In this document: piece by piece, positions 1 to 7,027 of the stretch
How positions within the stretch are numbered: position 1 is the first letter of the stretch
Layout: each line of letters begins with the position of its first letter
Assembly (NCBI GenBank): GCA_007571355.1
Contig: RKRO01000015.1
Span: forward strand, 1-9,298
Direction: 5' to 3'
Origin: Candidatus Poribacteria bacterium
Lineage (GTDB): Bacteria > Poribacteria > WGA-4E > WGA-3G
DNA: 9,298 bases
Made by a program: the position numbers and the translations under genes
Notes under the pieces: model-generated
What the model was told of the DNA's origin: nothing
Seen by the model: only the letters and a program-made list of their open reading frames with translations
Databases searched by the model: none

Positions 1-482
1 ACGTCTACGGTGAACTCCAGAATATTGGGGATAAATATCGAAACGTCATTGGTATTTTCATGAATAAAATTATGCAGGACGAACCTTTGCTCATCTTTGG
101 AGATGGAGAACAAACACGAGCCTTCACGCATATTGCAGACGTTGCTCCACATATTGCTCGCGCCGTGGAGATACCAGAAGCCTCGTGTGAAATTTTTAAC
201 GTCGGATCGGATAAACACGTCTCCGTGAACGAGTTAGCGGATTTAGTGATGACTGCGATGGAAAAGGAGGTGCCAGTAAAGTATCTTCAAGAAAGAGAAG
301 AGGTAAAGCACGCCTATTGCACACATGAAAAATTCTACAAAGTCTTCGGGACAACATCACAGGTTCCGATCTCTGAGGGCTTAGGAAGGATGGCAGCGTG
401 GGCAAAGTCCGTTGGACCACGAGCTTCGACATTGTTTGCTGATATTGAAATTCGCAAAAATCTGCCAGAAGGCTGGAAATAA
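1..482 (+). CDS. NAD-dependent sugar epimerase/dehydratase, C-terminal part (5' truncated by window edge)
   Basis: This is the C-terminal part of an extended short-chain dehydrogenase of the UDP-glucose 4-epimerase type, which interconverts nucleotide sugars in the cytoplasm. The reading frame is open from base 3, upstream of the first ATG at 60. It begins VYGELQNIGDKYRNV, which matches the family segment that follows the catalytic YxxxK. The Rossmann fold and catalytic residues therefore lie outside the window, and the ATG at 60 is internal. Family signatures visible here are IFGDGEQTRAFTHIADVA (nucleotide-sugar binding region) and IFNVGSDKHVSVNELADLV. The stop is at 480-482. The flippase gene begins 28 bases downstream, so the two are probably co-transcribed. 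The exact substrate (UDP-Glc, UDP-GlcNAc, UDP-GlcA or other) cannot be told from this part. The family call is firm; the specificity is unknown. Confidence 0.88.
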   Translation, partial: VYGELQNIGDKYRNVIGIFMNKIMQDEPLLIFGDGEQTRAFTHIADVAPHIARAVEIPEASCEIFNVGSDKHVSVNELADLVMTAMEKEVPVKYLQEREEVKHAYCTHEKFYKVFGTTSQVPISEGLGRMAAWAKSVGPRASTLFADIEIRKNLPEGWK

Positions 483-510
483 GCTGCCCATCTGTAACAC
501 GAAAATTGCC

Positions 511-1821
511 ATGGTCAAAAAACTCCTGCAGCACAAGACATTTTGGGTAATGGTGATTACATTTGCTGGAATGGGGTTGAGCCTCCTTGTCCGTGTCCTA
601 TTGGTTCCTAGACGTTTCGGTTTTACTGCTACAGCGGATGAACTCACGACCGCATTGGAGATCACGTTGGTAGTTGATACGATTATCCGAGAAGGTGCTA
701 AATTTAGTCTCGTTCCGCTTTTTGTCACATCCGAAGAGGATATGACACCAATAGAGTACCAACGCTTCACGAATAATATTCTGTTTTTATTAATCTGTGT
801 CGGCTTTGGAACCTTCGTTCTAATAGAACTTCTTGCACCATGGATAGCAGGTGGATTGCTAAGGAAGTCCACGATTGATGCCCAAAGGGGAACAACACTG
901 TTGCGTTTATTTGCACCACTGATTGTCTTCGGATGTGGTAGTACTGTACTCGGAGCGTTCCTGAACAGCCGACAGCATTTTAAAACGGTCGCACTCCGCA
1001 ATGCCTTACCCCCGGGTGCCGCAGCACTTGTGTTTCTGTTCCTATGGAAAACACAAAACCTTGAAAATTGGGTGGCGATAGCTTATACAGGAGGTTTTAT
1101 GGTATATTTTGGTTGGCTTAGTATTGGAGTGTATCGGGCAGGGCACCGGTATGAGTTTACAAGCGTATCTACGGATACGCTGCGCGCATTGAAAAACACT
1201 GTTGCGCTACCGACACTCGGTTTCGCTGTTCGACAAATCATGAATCGTTTGCTGATTGAAATATATCTTATCTCGCACCTGGGACAAGGCGTTGTTACGC
1301 TCTATAAATGTGCTTTCCGGATCTTTTCAGCATTACAAACGCTTATTGGCATCAGTATCTCGACAACAGGTTTACCCGATATGGCAACACGTGACACCCT
1401 GGGCGATAAACAGAAATTAGGACGAATCATTAATCGAAACGCACGCCCCGCGATAATCATCGGGTTTTTCGTAACCTTATTTACGTTGATGTTTCATGGA
1501 GAGATCAGTGCGGTGTTGTATGGACGCGGTGAAGATCAGGCATCAATAGAATTGATAGGACAACTTCTTTTTTGGATCAGCACCGGAATGACATTTTCTT
1601 GTCTAATCCCTATCCTGAATGCTGGACTTTACGCCCAAAAAGCGTACCGGTATGTTTTCGCGAATATGATAACGATGGCTATTCTAAATTTTGTGGTGGC
1701 TTACGGTTTGATCAAGGCATGGGGGATCCTCGGTATAGCGTTGTCTATATCAATCACTGCACTGTTTGCTGTTGGAAACCTGACGTACCTCCTCCGAAGG
1801 ACGCGGGTCTCCTGGTTTTAA
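511..1821 (+). CDS. MurJ/MVF-family polysaccharide or lipid-linked oligosaccharide flippase (Wzx-like role)
   Basis: This is a polytopic inner-membrane protein of 436 residues, rich in hydrophobic segments, of the MOP superfamily MurJ/MviN type. These proteins flip undecaprenyl-linked glycans to the outer face. Family-like stretches are RRFGFTATADELTTALEI (about residues 34-51; compare the FGAS.ATDAFFVAF motif of MurJ), REGAKFSLVPLFV (60-72; compare AEGAFSQAFVPVL), a segment around 135-175 containing VLGAFLNSRQHF, and the C-terminal LNAGLYAQKAYRYVFANM followed by GILGIALSISI. Housekeeping MurJ is usually over 500 residues with 14 helices, so this copy is short. I chose the ATG at 511; the frame stays open further upstream to a TTG at 412, but that would overlap the epimerase heavily. 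No clear Shine-Dalgarno precedes 511. The setting suggests export of a polysaccharide repeat unit rather than lipid II, which is inference. A dedicated Wzx of another MOP branch is the main alternative. Confidence 0.82.
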   Translation: MVKKLLQHKTFWVMVITFAGMGLSLLVRVLLVPRRFGFTATADELTTALEITLVVDTIIREGAKFSLVPLFVTSEEDMTPIEYQRFTNNILFLLICVGFGTFVLIELLAPWIAGGLLRKSTIDAQRGTTLLRLFAPLIVFGCGSTVLGAFLNSRQHFKTVALRNALPPGAAALVFLFLWKTQNLENWVAIAYTGGFMVYFGWLSIGVYRAGHRYEFTSVSTDTLRALKNTVALPTLGFAVRQIMNRLLIEIYLISHLGQGVVTLYKCAFRIFSALQTLIGISISTTGLPDMATRDTLGDKQKLGRIINRNARPAIIIGFFVTLFTLMFHGEISAVLYGRGEDQASIELIGQLLFWISTGMTFSCLIPILNAGLYAQKAYRYVFANMITMAILNFVVAYGLIKAWGILGIALSISITALFAVGNLTYLLRRTRVSWF

Positions 1822-1863
1822 TGAAGCGTAGTCAGCAGGAAAAAAATATTATAATGCCAGCAT

Positions 1864-1892
1864 CAAACCTACAACAAAGGTTTGCAAACCTT
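1864..1892. repeat. 16-bp perfect palindrome with repeated CAAACCT motif, possible operator
   Basis: AAGGTTTGCAAACCTT at 1877-1892 is a perfect 16-bp palindrome. The heptamer CAAACCT occurs at 1864-1870 and again at 1885-1891, 21 bases apart on the same strand, with its complement AGGTTTG at 1878-1884 between them. The first copy and the complement could also form a hairpin with a 7-base loop. No T-run follows, so it does not look like an intrinsic terminator. It sits 60 bases before the sulfotransferase start at 1952. A weak promoter-like pair (TTGCAA at 1882-1887 and TAAATT at 1905-1910, 17-base spacer) would place the -35 box inside the palindrome. An operator role is speculative. Confidence 0.4.
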
Positions 1893-1951
1893 AAACAGAA
1901 ATTGTAAATTCATTAATAGTATCCTTTTACGCTTGGCGTATCACTAAAAAT

Positions 1952-2890
1952 ATGAAAAATGTTGGGGATTACAATTATCTTATTATAGGTGGGACGACGA
2001 AAGCTGCAACAACCTCGCTGTTCACTTATCTGGCCGACCATCCAACTATTTGCGCGGCTACTTATAAGGAGACACGCTTTTTTCTCAGCATCGATTATCC
2101 ACTTCCATCAAAATATCGATACAAAGGCGATGTTGAGGTGTATACTTCTCTGTTTCCTAATTGCAGTGAAACCCAGTTACGGATGGAATCAACGCCTGAT
2201 TACTTATATTGTGGAAAGGCGCGGGAAAGAATCGCCGAACTGCTACCACATGCCAAATTAGTCTTTAGTCTCCGTGAACCGATTTCAAGGTTAATTTCGT
2301 GGTACCGGTTTGCAAAACAGATCGGTAAATTGCCACAAAGGCTAAGTTTTGATGCTTATGTGGAATTACTGTTCGATGCCTTAGAACGCGAGACAGAAGA
2401 AGAACAGTACTTGCAAACACTCCAGCAAGGGTATTATACTATCTATCTGAAATCCTATTTCAACCGATTCGACCCAACGCGTATCCACATCCTTTTTTAC
2501 GAGGAGCTGGCAGCACAACCAGCGAAGGTCATGATGGATTTATGCAACTTCGCCGATATAGATGCCGATTTTTATCAAAGCTACACATTTAAGGTAACAA
2601 ATCGTACCGAAAAGATGCGTAATTCTGGGCTGCACCAGAAATATAGAGACATCCGATTTCGATTGCGCCAATGGACACACGACAAACCTATCATTCATAA
2701 TCCGTTGCGTGCAATCAGACGAACAATTGAACCGTTCTATTTCCTTTTGAACACACAACCCGACGAGGATATCCTGATGTCGGAAGAAACCCGACATCGC
2801 TTAGAGAATTATTATCAACAGGATATCGATGCACTCTCGGCATTAATAGGGAAACTGCTACCATGGAAGCCGCGAGAAATATCCAATTAA
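1952..2890 (+). CDS. PAPS-dependent sulfotransferase, heparan N-sulfotransferase-like
   Basis: This 312-residue soluble protein belongs to the sulfotransferase family (Sulfotransfer_1-like). It should move the sulfuryl group from PAPS to a carbohydrate acceptor. The 5'-phosphosulfate loop is near the N-terminus: GGTTKAATTSL (residues 13-23) with the expected Lys at 17. The usual glycine of the KxGT core is replaced by Ala19. YKETRFF (38-44) carries a Glu40 in the place of the proposed catalytic base of NST-type enzymes. The 3'-phosphate site is LVFSLREPISRLISWY (103-118), with Arg108 and Ser116. There is no signal peptide or membrane segment, so it probably acts in the cytoplasm on a nucleotide- or lipid-linked glycan. 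The ATG at 1952 has no Shine-Dalgarno but places the P-loop correctly. Its last 28 bases overlap the next sulfotransferase, implying translational coupling. The acceptor is unknown. Confidence 0.85.
   Translation: MKNVGDYNYLIIGGTTKAATTSLFTYLADHPTICAATYKETRFFLSIDYPLPSKYRYKGDVEVYTSLFPNCSETQLRMESTPDYLYCGKARERIAELLPHAKLVFSLREPISRLISWYRFAKQIGKLPQRLSFDAYVELLFDALERETEEEQYLQTLQQGYYTIYLKSYFNRFDPTRIHILFYEELAAQPAKVMMDLCNFADIDADFYQSYTFKVTNRTEKMRNSGLHQKYRDIRFRLRQWTHDKPIIHNPLRAIRRTIEPFYFLLNTQPDEDILMSEETRHRLENYYQQDIDALSALIGKLLPWKPREISN
2848..2852 (+). promoter_or_regulatory. Ribosome binding site supporting the start at 2863
   Basis: AGGGA ends 10 bases before the ATG at 2863, inside the preceding gene. 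It favours that start over an in-frame ATG at 2890 that overlaps the upstream stop codon (TAATG) and has no purine run at a comparable distance. Confidence 0.5.
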
Positions 2891-3780
2891 TGATTGTCGG
2901 TGCGCAAAAGTCAGGCACATCATCCCTGCTTCGCTACTTGGCGCAACATCCGGATATCCACACCCATCTGCAGCCAGAAATGACATTTTTTCTTCAAGAT
3001 CGTGAATATACACGCGGATATACATGGGCTTTCTCCAAGTATTTTGCTGGTGAAAATGACTGTGACGACATTGCAGATAAGCAGCTTATTGCTAAAAATG
3101 TGATGGTGATGCATTCGCCGGAAGTCCTACAGCGGATTTATGAACACAATCCTGATATACACCTTGTCGTTCTCCTACGAGAACCGGTAGCCCGCGCGTA
3201 TTCCGCTTACTGGTGGGCACGGCGGAGAGGCTGGGAAAACATCAAAACCTACGAAGAAGCACTCGATGCTGAAGAAGCACGGCTAAATGAAGACTGGTTT
3301 AAATGGCGACAGTGCGCCTATCAGTACAACAGTATCTATTATCCGCATGTCAAAAACCTAATAGCCCAATTTGGTTCAGATCGTGTGCATTGCATTCTGA
3401 CAGACGATCTGAAAGAAGATGCCGAAGCAGTTTGTCAACAACTTTTTCATCATATCGGTATCCCTACCGATTTTAAGCCCATCATTGGAGAAAGATACAA
3501 CCGTGCCGCTATACCGCGTTTTGAACGTTTTAATTATCTATTTACGCAATTTCTTGCATCTCATAACCCGCTGAGAAGAGCTATTCGGAAACTTATACCG
3601 GATGCCACCGCTTATACATTAAGGAAAGCCATCCTGAATTGGAATGACAGACCCCAGAAAGACGAGTCGGTTCTACCACCGCTCAGTCCTGAGACAAGCG
3701 AACGCCAGATGACATATTTTAAACCCTTTAATGAACAATTAGCTGAATTGTTAGACAGAGACCTCTCCTCTTGGAATTAA
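2863..3780 (+). CDS. PAPS-dependent sulfotransferase, heparan N-sulfotransferase-like (second of the pair)
   Basis: This 305-residue sulfotransferase has a more canonical PAPS loop than its upstream neighbour: VGAQKSGTSSLLRYL (residues 12-26), with Lys16 and the KSGT core. QPEMTFFLQ (37-45) has Glu39 at the position of the putative catalytic base. LVVLLREPVARAYSAYW (101-117) is the 3'-phosphoadenosine site, with Arg106 and Ser114. It is predicted to be cytosolic, with no signal peptide or membrane helix. The two proteins share architecture but differ widely in sequence, so they are more likely to have different acceptors or positions than to be a recent duplication. The reading frame overlaps the previous gene by 28 bases. 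An alternative start at 2890 would drop only nine residues and keep all motifs. Seventy noncoding bases separate it from the polymerase-like gene. The specific acceptor cannot be deduced. Confidence 0.88.
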   Translation: MEAARNIQLMIVGAQKSGTSSLLRYLAQHPDIHTHLQPEMTFFLQDREYTRGYTWAFSKYFAGENDCDDIADKQLIAKNVMVMHSPEVLQRIYEHNPDIHLVVLLREPVARAYSAYWWARRRGWENIKTYEEALDAEEARLNEDWFKWRQCAYQYNSIYYPHVKNLIAQFGSDRVHCILTDDLKEDAEAVCQQLFHHIGIPTDFKPIIGERYNRAAIPRFERFNYLFTQFLASHNPLRRAIRKLIPDATAYTLRKAILNWNDRPQKDESVLPPLSPETSERQMTYFKPFNEQLAELLDRDLSSWN

Positions 3781-3805
3781 AAACTCGCCGAAGGACTCAC
3801 GGTTA

Positions 3806-3848
3806 CCCGATATCGGGAATTGACAACCGACAATTGATAACTAACAAA
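3806..3848. repeat. 12-bp palindrome followed by degenerate heptamer tandem repeat
   Basis: CCCGATATCGGG (3806-3817) is a perfect palindrome. Starting at 3821 there are four consecutive heptamers on a TGACAAC theme: TGACAAC, CGACAAT, TGATAAC and TAACAAA, ending at 3848, two bases before the polymerase start codon. The array occupies the place where a Shine-Dalgarno would be expected. Short heptanucleotide repeats between genes are known in cyanobacteria and some other bacteria. Here they may be a copy of a dispersed intergenic repeat. Confidence 0.55.
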
Positions 3849-3850
3849 AT

Positions 3851-5230
3851 ATGATTTACTTTTTGACAGGATACATCGCCTTTGAAGAGTTTATTCTGAA
3901 GTTTTTACCAGTTAGTGATACGATTTACTCCTATTTAAGGTTCGTCAGCGAAATTCTCATCTATGTTGCCTTTGGAAAACTCGTCATTTACAAACTCCAT
4001 AAAGGTATCCCATTCGTCAAGACAGCGATTGATTTGCCAATTATAGGGTTTTATAGCGTTGTTCTGCTTTCAATATTGGTAAACAATTCCCCATTGATGG
4101 GGAGTCTTTACAACGTTCGGCCAATGGCACGATATATTGTCCTATTTTATCTCGTCGCGAACTCCGCCCTCTCAGAAAAACGTGTTACGACCCTGTTGCG
4201 TATAATCCTCGGTATCGGTATATTTCAACTCGCTGCAGGTCTCATTCAGTGGGTAGGTGGTTCCCCAGCGTTTGACTTCTTCCTACCACGTGAATCAACA
4301 CTCGGCATCGCTGGATTTACGAAAGAGTACAGATTGCTTGAACTCGGCAGGGAAATTGGCAGTATCTACGGGACTTTAGGCGATACCGTAATTTACGGTA
4401 TCTTTATGATTCTTGTTCTTATTGTTTATCTATCACATGTTCGACGATTGGAGTATCTAAATTTACTCGGGGCAGCGGTGCTATTTTTCTTTATCGCGCG
4501 TTCGTATTCGCGCGCTGCTACATTCGCTGCGCTACTTGCTGGGGGCGCGTGGTATTATTTCCATCACGGATGGAAAAAGACGCTCCAATTGGTAGGCGCG
4601 ACTGTGTTAGTCTTCGGGCTTTTGCTGGCAGTCGTAAACCCGTTTAACCTTGAATATATAAACCCGCGCAAAGCAAGGGTCGGGCTTGTCGGCAACGTAA
4701 CAGGCGTATTTTCTGGATCCTATGTCCGTATCGCGCAAAAACAGAGGTTGGGAGCTTTAATCGGACACGTTCCAACAGTCCTCGTAAACAAACCTATCTT
4801 GGGCTATGGCGCAGACCAGAATTCTACAATTGAGGGACTCAATATGAGCAAACGATCGTTCCTTTTGAAAATACTCAGTAAAAGCGGTTTCAAGGATGTA
4901 TATTGGGTAGCAATTCTCTGTTTCTATGGCGTGTTAGGCCTCGTTTTTTTTGCCTTAATCTTTTATCAACTCTTTCGCGCCGCGCTCAAACTGTACAAAA
5001 GATCTGTCAGTACATCATTTACTATGGCGCGAGATATGATCTCGTCGCGCCTGACACAACGAATTGCAATTATCATGCTATGCCTCGTTGCTGTTACCGT
5101 ATTCCTGCTTTTTTTTAATCGAACTCTTGAATATCGAGGTTACGGTTTTTACTTCTGGCTCTGCGCAGGTCTCATGTTTGCCAGTGATCGGGCACTCCCA
5201 ACGTATAAACCTCTAAAGATAACATTGTAA
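3851..5230 (+). CDS. O-antigen polymerase/ligase-like membrane protein (Wzy/WaaL family)
   Basis: This 459-residue polytopic inner-membrane protein has roughly ten to twelve hydrophobic segments, for example around residues 31-47, 60-78, 93-105, 113-133, 179-197, 203-217, 247-263, 352-375 and 405-423. It has the O-antigen ligase/polymerase family layout: a central SYSRAATFAALLAGG segment (218-232), then a large extracytoplasmic loop (about 264-350) containing RLGALIGHVPTVLVNKPILG and the trailing GYGADQ (to about 322). Such proteins join lipid-linked repeat units or transfer a glycan to a lipid or protein acceptor at the periplasmic face. An in-frame stop at 3842-3844 makes the ATG at 3851 the first possible ATG start, although no Shine-Dalgarno precedes it. 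Its place between sulfotransferase genes and a glycosidase supports polymerisation or ligation of the same glycan. Polymerase and ligase cannot be separated from sequence alone. Confidence 0.8.
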   Translation: MIYFLTGYIAFEEFILKFLPVSDTIYSYLRFVSEILIYVAFGKLVIYKLHKGIPFVKTAIDLPIIGFYSVVLLSILVNNSPLMGSLYNVRPMARYIVLFYLVANSALSEKRVTTLLRIILGIGIFQLAAGLIQWVGGSPAFDFFLPRESTLGIAGFTKEYRLLELGREIGSIYGTLGDTVIYGIFMILVLIVYLSHVRRLEYLNLLGAAVLFFFIARSYSRAATFAALLAGGAWYYFHHGWKKTLQLVGATVLVFGLLLAVVNPFNLEYINPRKARVGLVGNVTGVFSGSYVRIAQKQRLGALIGHVPTVLVNKPILGYGADQNSTIEGLNMSKRSFLLKILSKSGFKDVYWVAILCFYGVLGLVFFALIFYQLFRAALKLYKRSVSTSFTMARDMISSRLTQRIAIIMLCLVAVTVFLLFFNRTLEYRGYGFYFWLCAGLMFASDRALPTYKPLKITL

Positions 5231-5246
5231 AATTTTCCGCGCTGAT

Positions 5247-5250
5247 AGGA
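5247..5250 (+). promoter_or_regulatory. Ribosome binding site for the glycosidase gene
   Basis: AGGA ends 10 bases before the ATG at 5261, in the 30-base gap after the polymerase-like gene. It supports this start despite the long N-terminal stretch it places before the lipobox. Confidence 0.4.
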
Positions 5251-5260
5251 CGAACAGAAT

Positions 5261-6895
5261 ATGGTAGATAGAAGTTTTTTCTTAAGTAGATATTCTCAGC
5301 TTGCAGATGTGTATTACACCTTTAACATACCTCGCTGGACTTGCCGTATAGCACTCCCCGGGTTGATGATGCTGCTTCTGAGCATTGGCTGTCAGAATCG
5401 AAAACAGTTACCGAATACGATGCATTTAGCAATTGACACGCACAACGCCCGACCACTCCGTCAAGCACTCTACGGCTTCAATACAAACATGATGAGTGGT
5501 GATTACGGCTATCTCGACCCTGATTTTATTGAATTAACGAAAACACTTGCCCCCAAGACCTTACGCTTTCCCGGTGGTACCGTCGGCAACTTTTACCACT
5601 GGGAAATTGGTGGTTTTCTTGAGGGTGAAATGGCATCAACCCTCAGTTTAAAACTGAATCAACGAAATAAAGGAAATTACGCCAAACTTCAAAAGCGACG
5701 GGATGGGAAAATTCTTTTCGACGATTTTATGCAGCTGTGCAATACCTTAAACATAACGCCTGTTGTTGTCGTGAATTTGTGGACAGGCAGCCCGGAGGAG
5801 AGCGCGGGATGGGTCCGTTATGCTAAGGATAAGGAATACGAGGTTAAGCATTGGGAACTCGGGAATGAGTACTATCTCCCACACTACCTCAACAAATACC
5901 CGACCGCTGGGGCATACATCAAAGAAGCCAAAAAACATGCAGGGGCAATGAAAGCCGTTAACCCAGATATAAAGATATCCGTTTGTGCTACCCCAATTGC
6001 ATTCCACAAAGAGGGGTGGTTCGTAAAAACACAACAACGCAAATGGGATGAAGGGCTCGCAGCGGATACCAGTTTTTTTGATGCTTACTCTGTCCATGTA
6101 TACGCATACAAAGCTGTGAGGAAAAAAGAGATAGAAGAGATGCGCGGTTACCTCATGGGATGGATTCACTTTGCGGTTCCAGATGCGCTTGAATACTATC
6201 AAAAATTATTTCCGAATAAAGAGATGTGGATAACCGAGTGGAACATCGCCAATCCTGCTAATCGTGTTGCAAACACGCAGCTTCATGCAATGTACGCTGG
6301 CGATTTTTTTCTTAAGATGTTAACGATGCCTAACGTTACACAAGCGAATTTTCATGTTATCACCGGTCCTGGTAAAGGATTTCCAGTATTTTCGTCCATA
6401 ACGCCTGCGAACCCTAAGACCTTTTGGAAATATGGAGGCGAACCAGACGCAGATTTCGGAAACACGATACGCCGTGCTGTTTATCCCACCTTTCAGTTGA
6501 TCGGTGAAGCGTTCGCGCAAGCAGATACGCAATTCACCGTTTCAATCCAAAACCAACCCGTTCTTCTGGGGGCTATAGAATATAGGGGAAAAGAGATGTC
6601 CGGTATACAAGCGCAAGCTATCGGACAAAAAGATGCAAAAAACCTCCTCGTCCTCATCAGCAATCGTACAAGCGCAGAGCACACACCACAACTTTTCATT
6701 GATGGCAAACACTACGAAGGAGAACTTACCTATCGTTATGTTACCAATGAGAGACTCAACGCGACAAACGGAGGCAACGCCGAAATGGAGGGATCCGGCA
6801 AAATTGAGGTCAGTATTCAAGAATGGTCAGGAAAGGCAACAAAGCTCACTATCCCAAAAAACAGTTTCGGTATTTTAAAAATAAGAAATAGGTAA
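5261..6895 (+). CDS. Probable lipoprotein glycoside hydrolase of clan GH-A type (GH51/GH39/GH79-like)
   Basis: This 544-residue protein has a TIM-barrel glycosidase pattern. After a long N-terminus, a hydrophobic run (about residues 30-43) ends in LSIGC, giving a probable lipidated Cys44. The -3 serine is atypical for a lipobox, so a plain membrane anchor is possible. LRFPGGTVGNFYHW (101-114) resembles the LRxPGG strand of GH51 and related families. HWELGNEYY (197-205) supplies the NE motif with the likely acid/base Glu203. WITEWNIA (323-330) supplies the likely nucleophile Glu326. A beta-rich C-terminal part (about 430-544) resembles the accessory domain of these enzymes. A retaining exo- or endo-glycosidase outside the cytoplasm is expected. 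The substrate is open: arabinofuranoside, uronide or polysaccharide backbone. In position it resembles exopolysaccharide loci that carry a hydrolase, such as PslG of the Pseudomonas psl operon. A stem-loop terminator follows directly. Confidence 0.75.
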   Translation: MVDRSFFLSRYSQLADVYYTFNIPRWTCRIALPGLMMLLLSIGCQNRKQLPNTMHLAIDTHNARPLRQALYGFNTNMMSGDYGYLDPDFIELTKTLAPKTLRFPGGTVGNFYHWEIGGFLEGEMASTLSLKLNQRNKGNYAKLQKRRDGKILFDDFMQLCNTLNITPVVVVNLWTGSPEESAGWVRYAKDKEYEVKHWELGNEYYLPHYLNKYPTAGAYIKEAKKHAGAMKAVNPDIKISVCATPIAFHKEGWFVKTQQRKWDEGLAADTSFFDAYSVHVYAYKAVRKKEIEEMRGYLMGWIHFAVPDALEYYQKLFPNKEMWITEWNIANPANRVANTQLHAMYAGDFFLKMLTMPNVTQANFHVITGPGKGFPVFSSITPANPKTFWKYGGEPDADFGNTIRRAVYPTFQLIGEAFAQADTQFTVSIQNQPVLLGAIEYRGKEMSGIQAQAIGQKDAKNLLVLISNRTSAEHTPQLFIDGKHYEGELTYRYVTNERLNATNGGNAEMEGSGKIEVSIQEWSGKATKLTIPKNSFGILKIRNR

Positions 6896-6898
6896 CTG

Positions 6899-6950
6899 TC
6901 CCTTTCAAAAGACTGAAACGAAGTGGCAGGATTTTGAAAGGGATGTTTTT
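6899..6950 (+). terminator. Intrinsic terminator after the glycosidase gene
   Basis: TCCCTTTCAAAA (6899-6910) pairs perfectly with TTTTGAAAGGGA (6932-6943), a 12-bp stem with a 21-base loop. Five T residues follow at 6946-6950. It begins three bases after the stop codon at 6893-6895. The large loop and the TG before the T-run make it less than ideal, but its position is right for ending the upstream unit. Confidence 0.6.
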
Positions 6951-6960
6951 GCAATGTAAT
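6934..6960 (+). promoter_or_regulatory. Weak candidate promoter upstream of the third sulfotransferase
   Basis: TTGAAA (6934-6939) and TGTAAT (6955-6960) each match five of six sigma-70 consensus bases. The spacer is only 15 bases and the -35 box lies in the terminator's 3' arm. It is plausible because a new transcription unit is expected here, but a chance match is likely. Confidence 0.2.
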
Positions 6961-6991
6961 ACAAGGAATGGATATCGTCTATTCCCAGACT

Positions 6992-7012
6992 AAATCCGGA
7001 TTTCTGCGGATT
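6992..7012. repeat. 12-bp palindrome with repeated CGGATT in the leader
   Basis: AAATCCGGATTT (6992-7003) is a perfect palindrome. Its CGGATT half (6997-7002) recurs at 7007-7012, ten bases further on, so AATCCG (6993-6998) could pair with either copy. It lies about 30 bases before the start at 7044. The role is unknown: possibly a regulator site or an mRNA leader structure. Confidence 0.35.
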
Positions 7013-7027
7013 GCTTCAGATAAACGA

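Noticed and set aside
60..62. ATG at 60 as the true start of the epimerase
   Set aside because: The frame is open to the window edge and the upstream residues (VYGELQNIGDKY) are conserved family sequence, so the gene starts outside the window.
412..510. Upstream TTG extension of the flippase to 412
   Set aside because: It would overlap the epimerase by about 70 bases with a rare start codon, and the added residues precede the normal MurJ-like N-terminus.
381..1001. Long antisense frame opposite the epimerase and flippase
   Set aside because: The translation is low-complexity, Ser/Arg/Val-rich with no motifs, and lies opposite two well-supported genes; it is a shadow of their codon use.
1864..1892. 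Palindrome at 1877 as an intrinsic terminator for the flippase
   Set aside because: It is not GC-rich, leaves almost no loop as a 16-bp palindrome, and no T-run follows.
1821..1907. A 28-codon frame starting at an ATG that overlaps the flippase stop codon (TAATG)
   Set aside because: It is very short, has no recognisable motif, has no ribosome binding site, and contains the palindrome in its 3' half, which is better explained as noncoding.
3821..3848. Heptamer array as a CRISPR or iteron-type origin
   Set aside because: Units are 7 bases with no spacers, only four copies, and no Cas or replication-initiator gene nearby.
5747..6202. Antisense frame opposite the glycosidase catalytic region
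   Set aside because: It has no domain or ribosome binding site and lies opposite conserved catalytic motifs of the sense gene.
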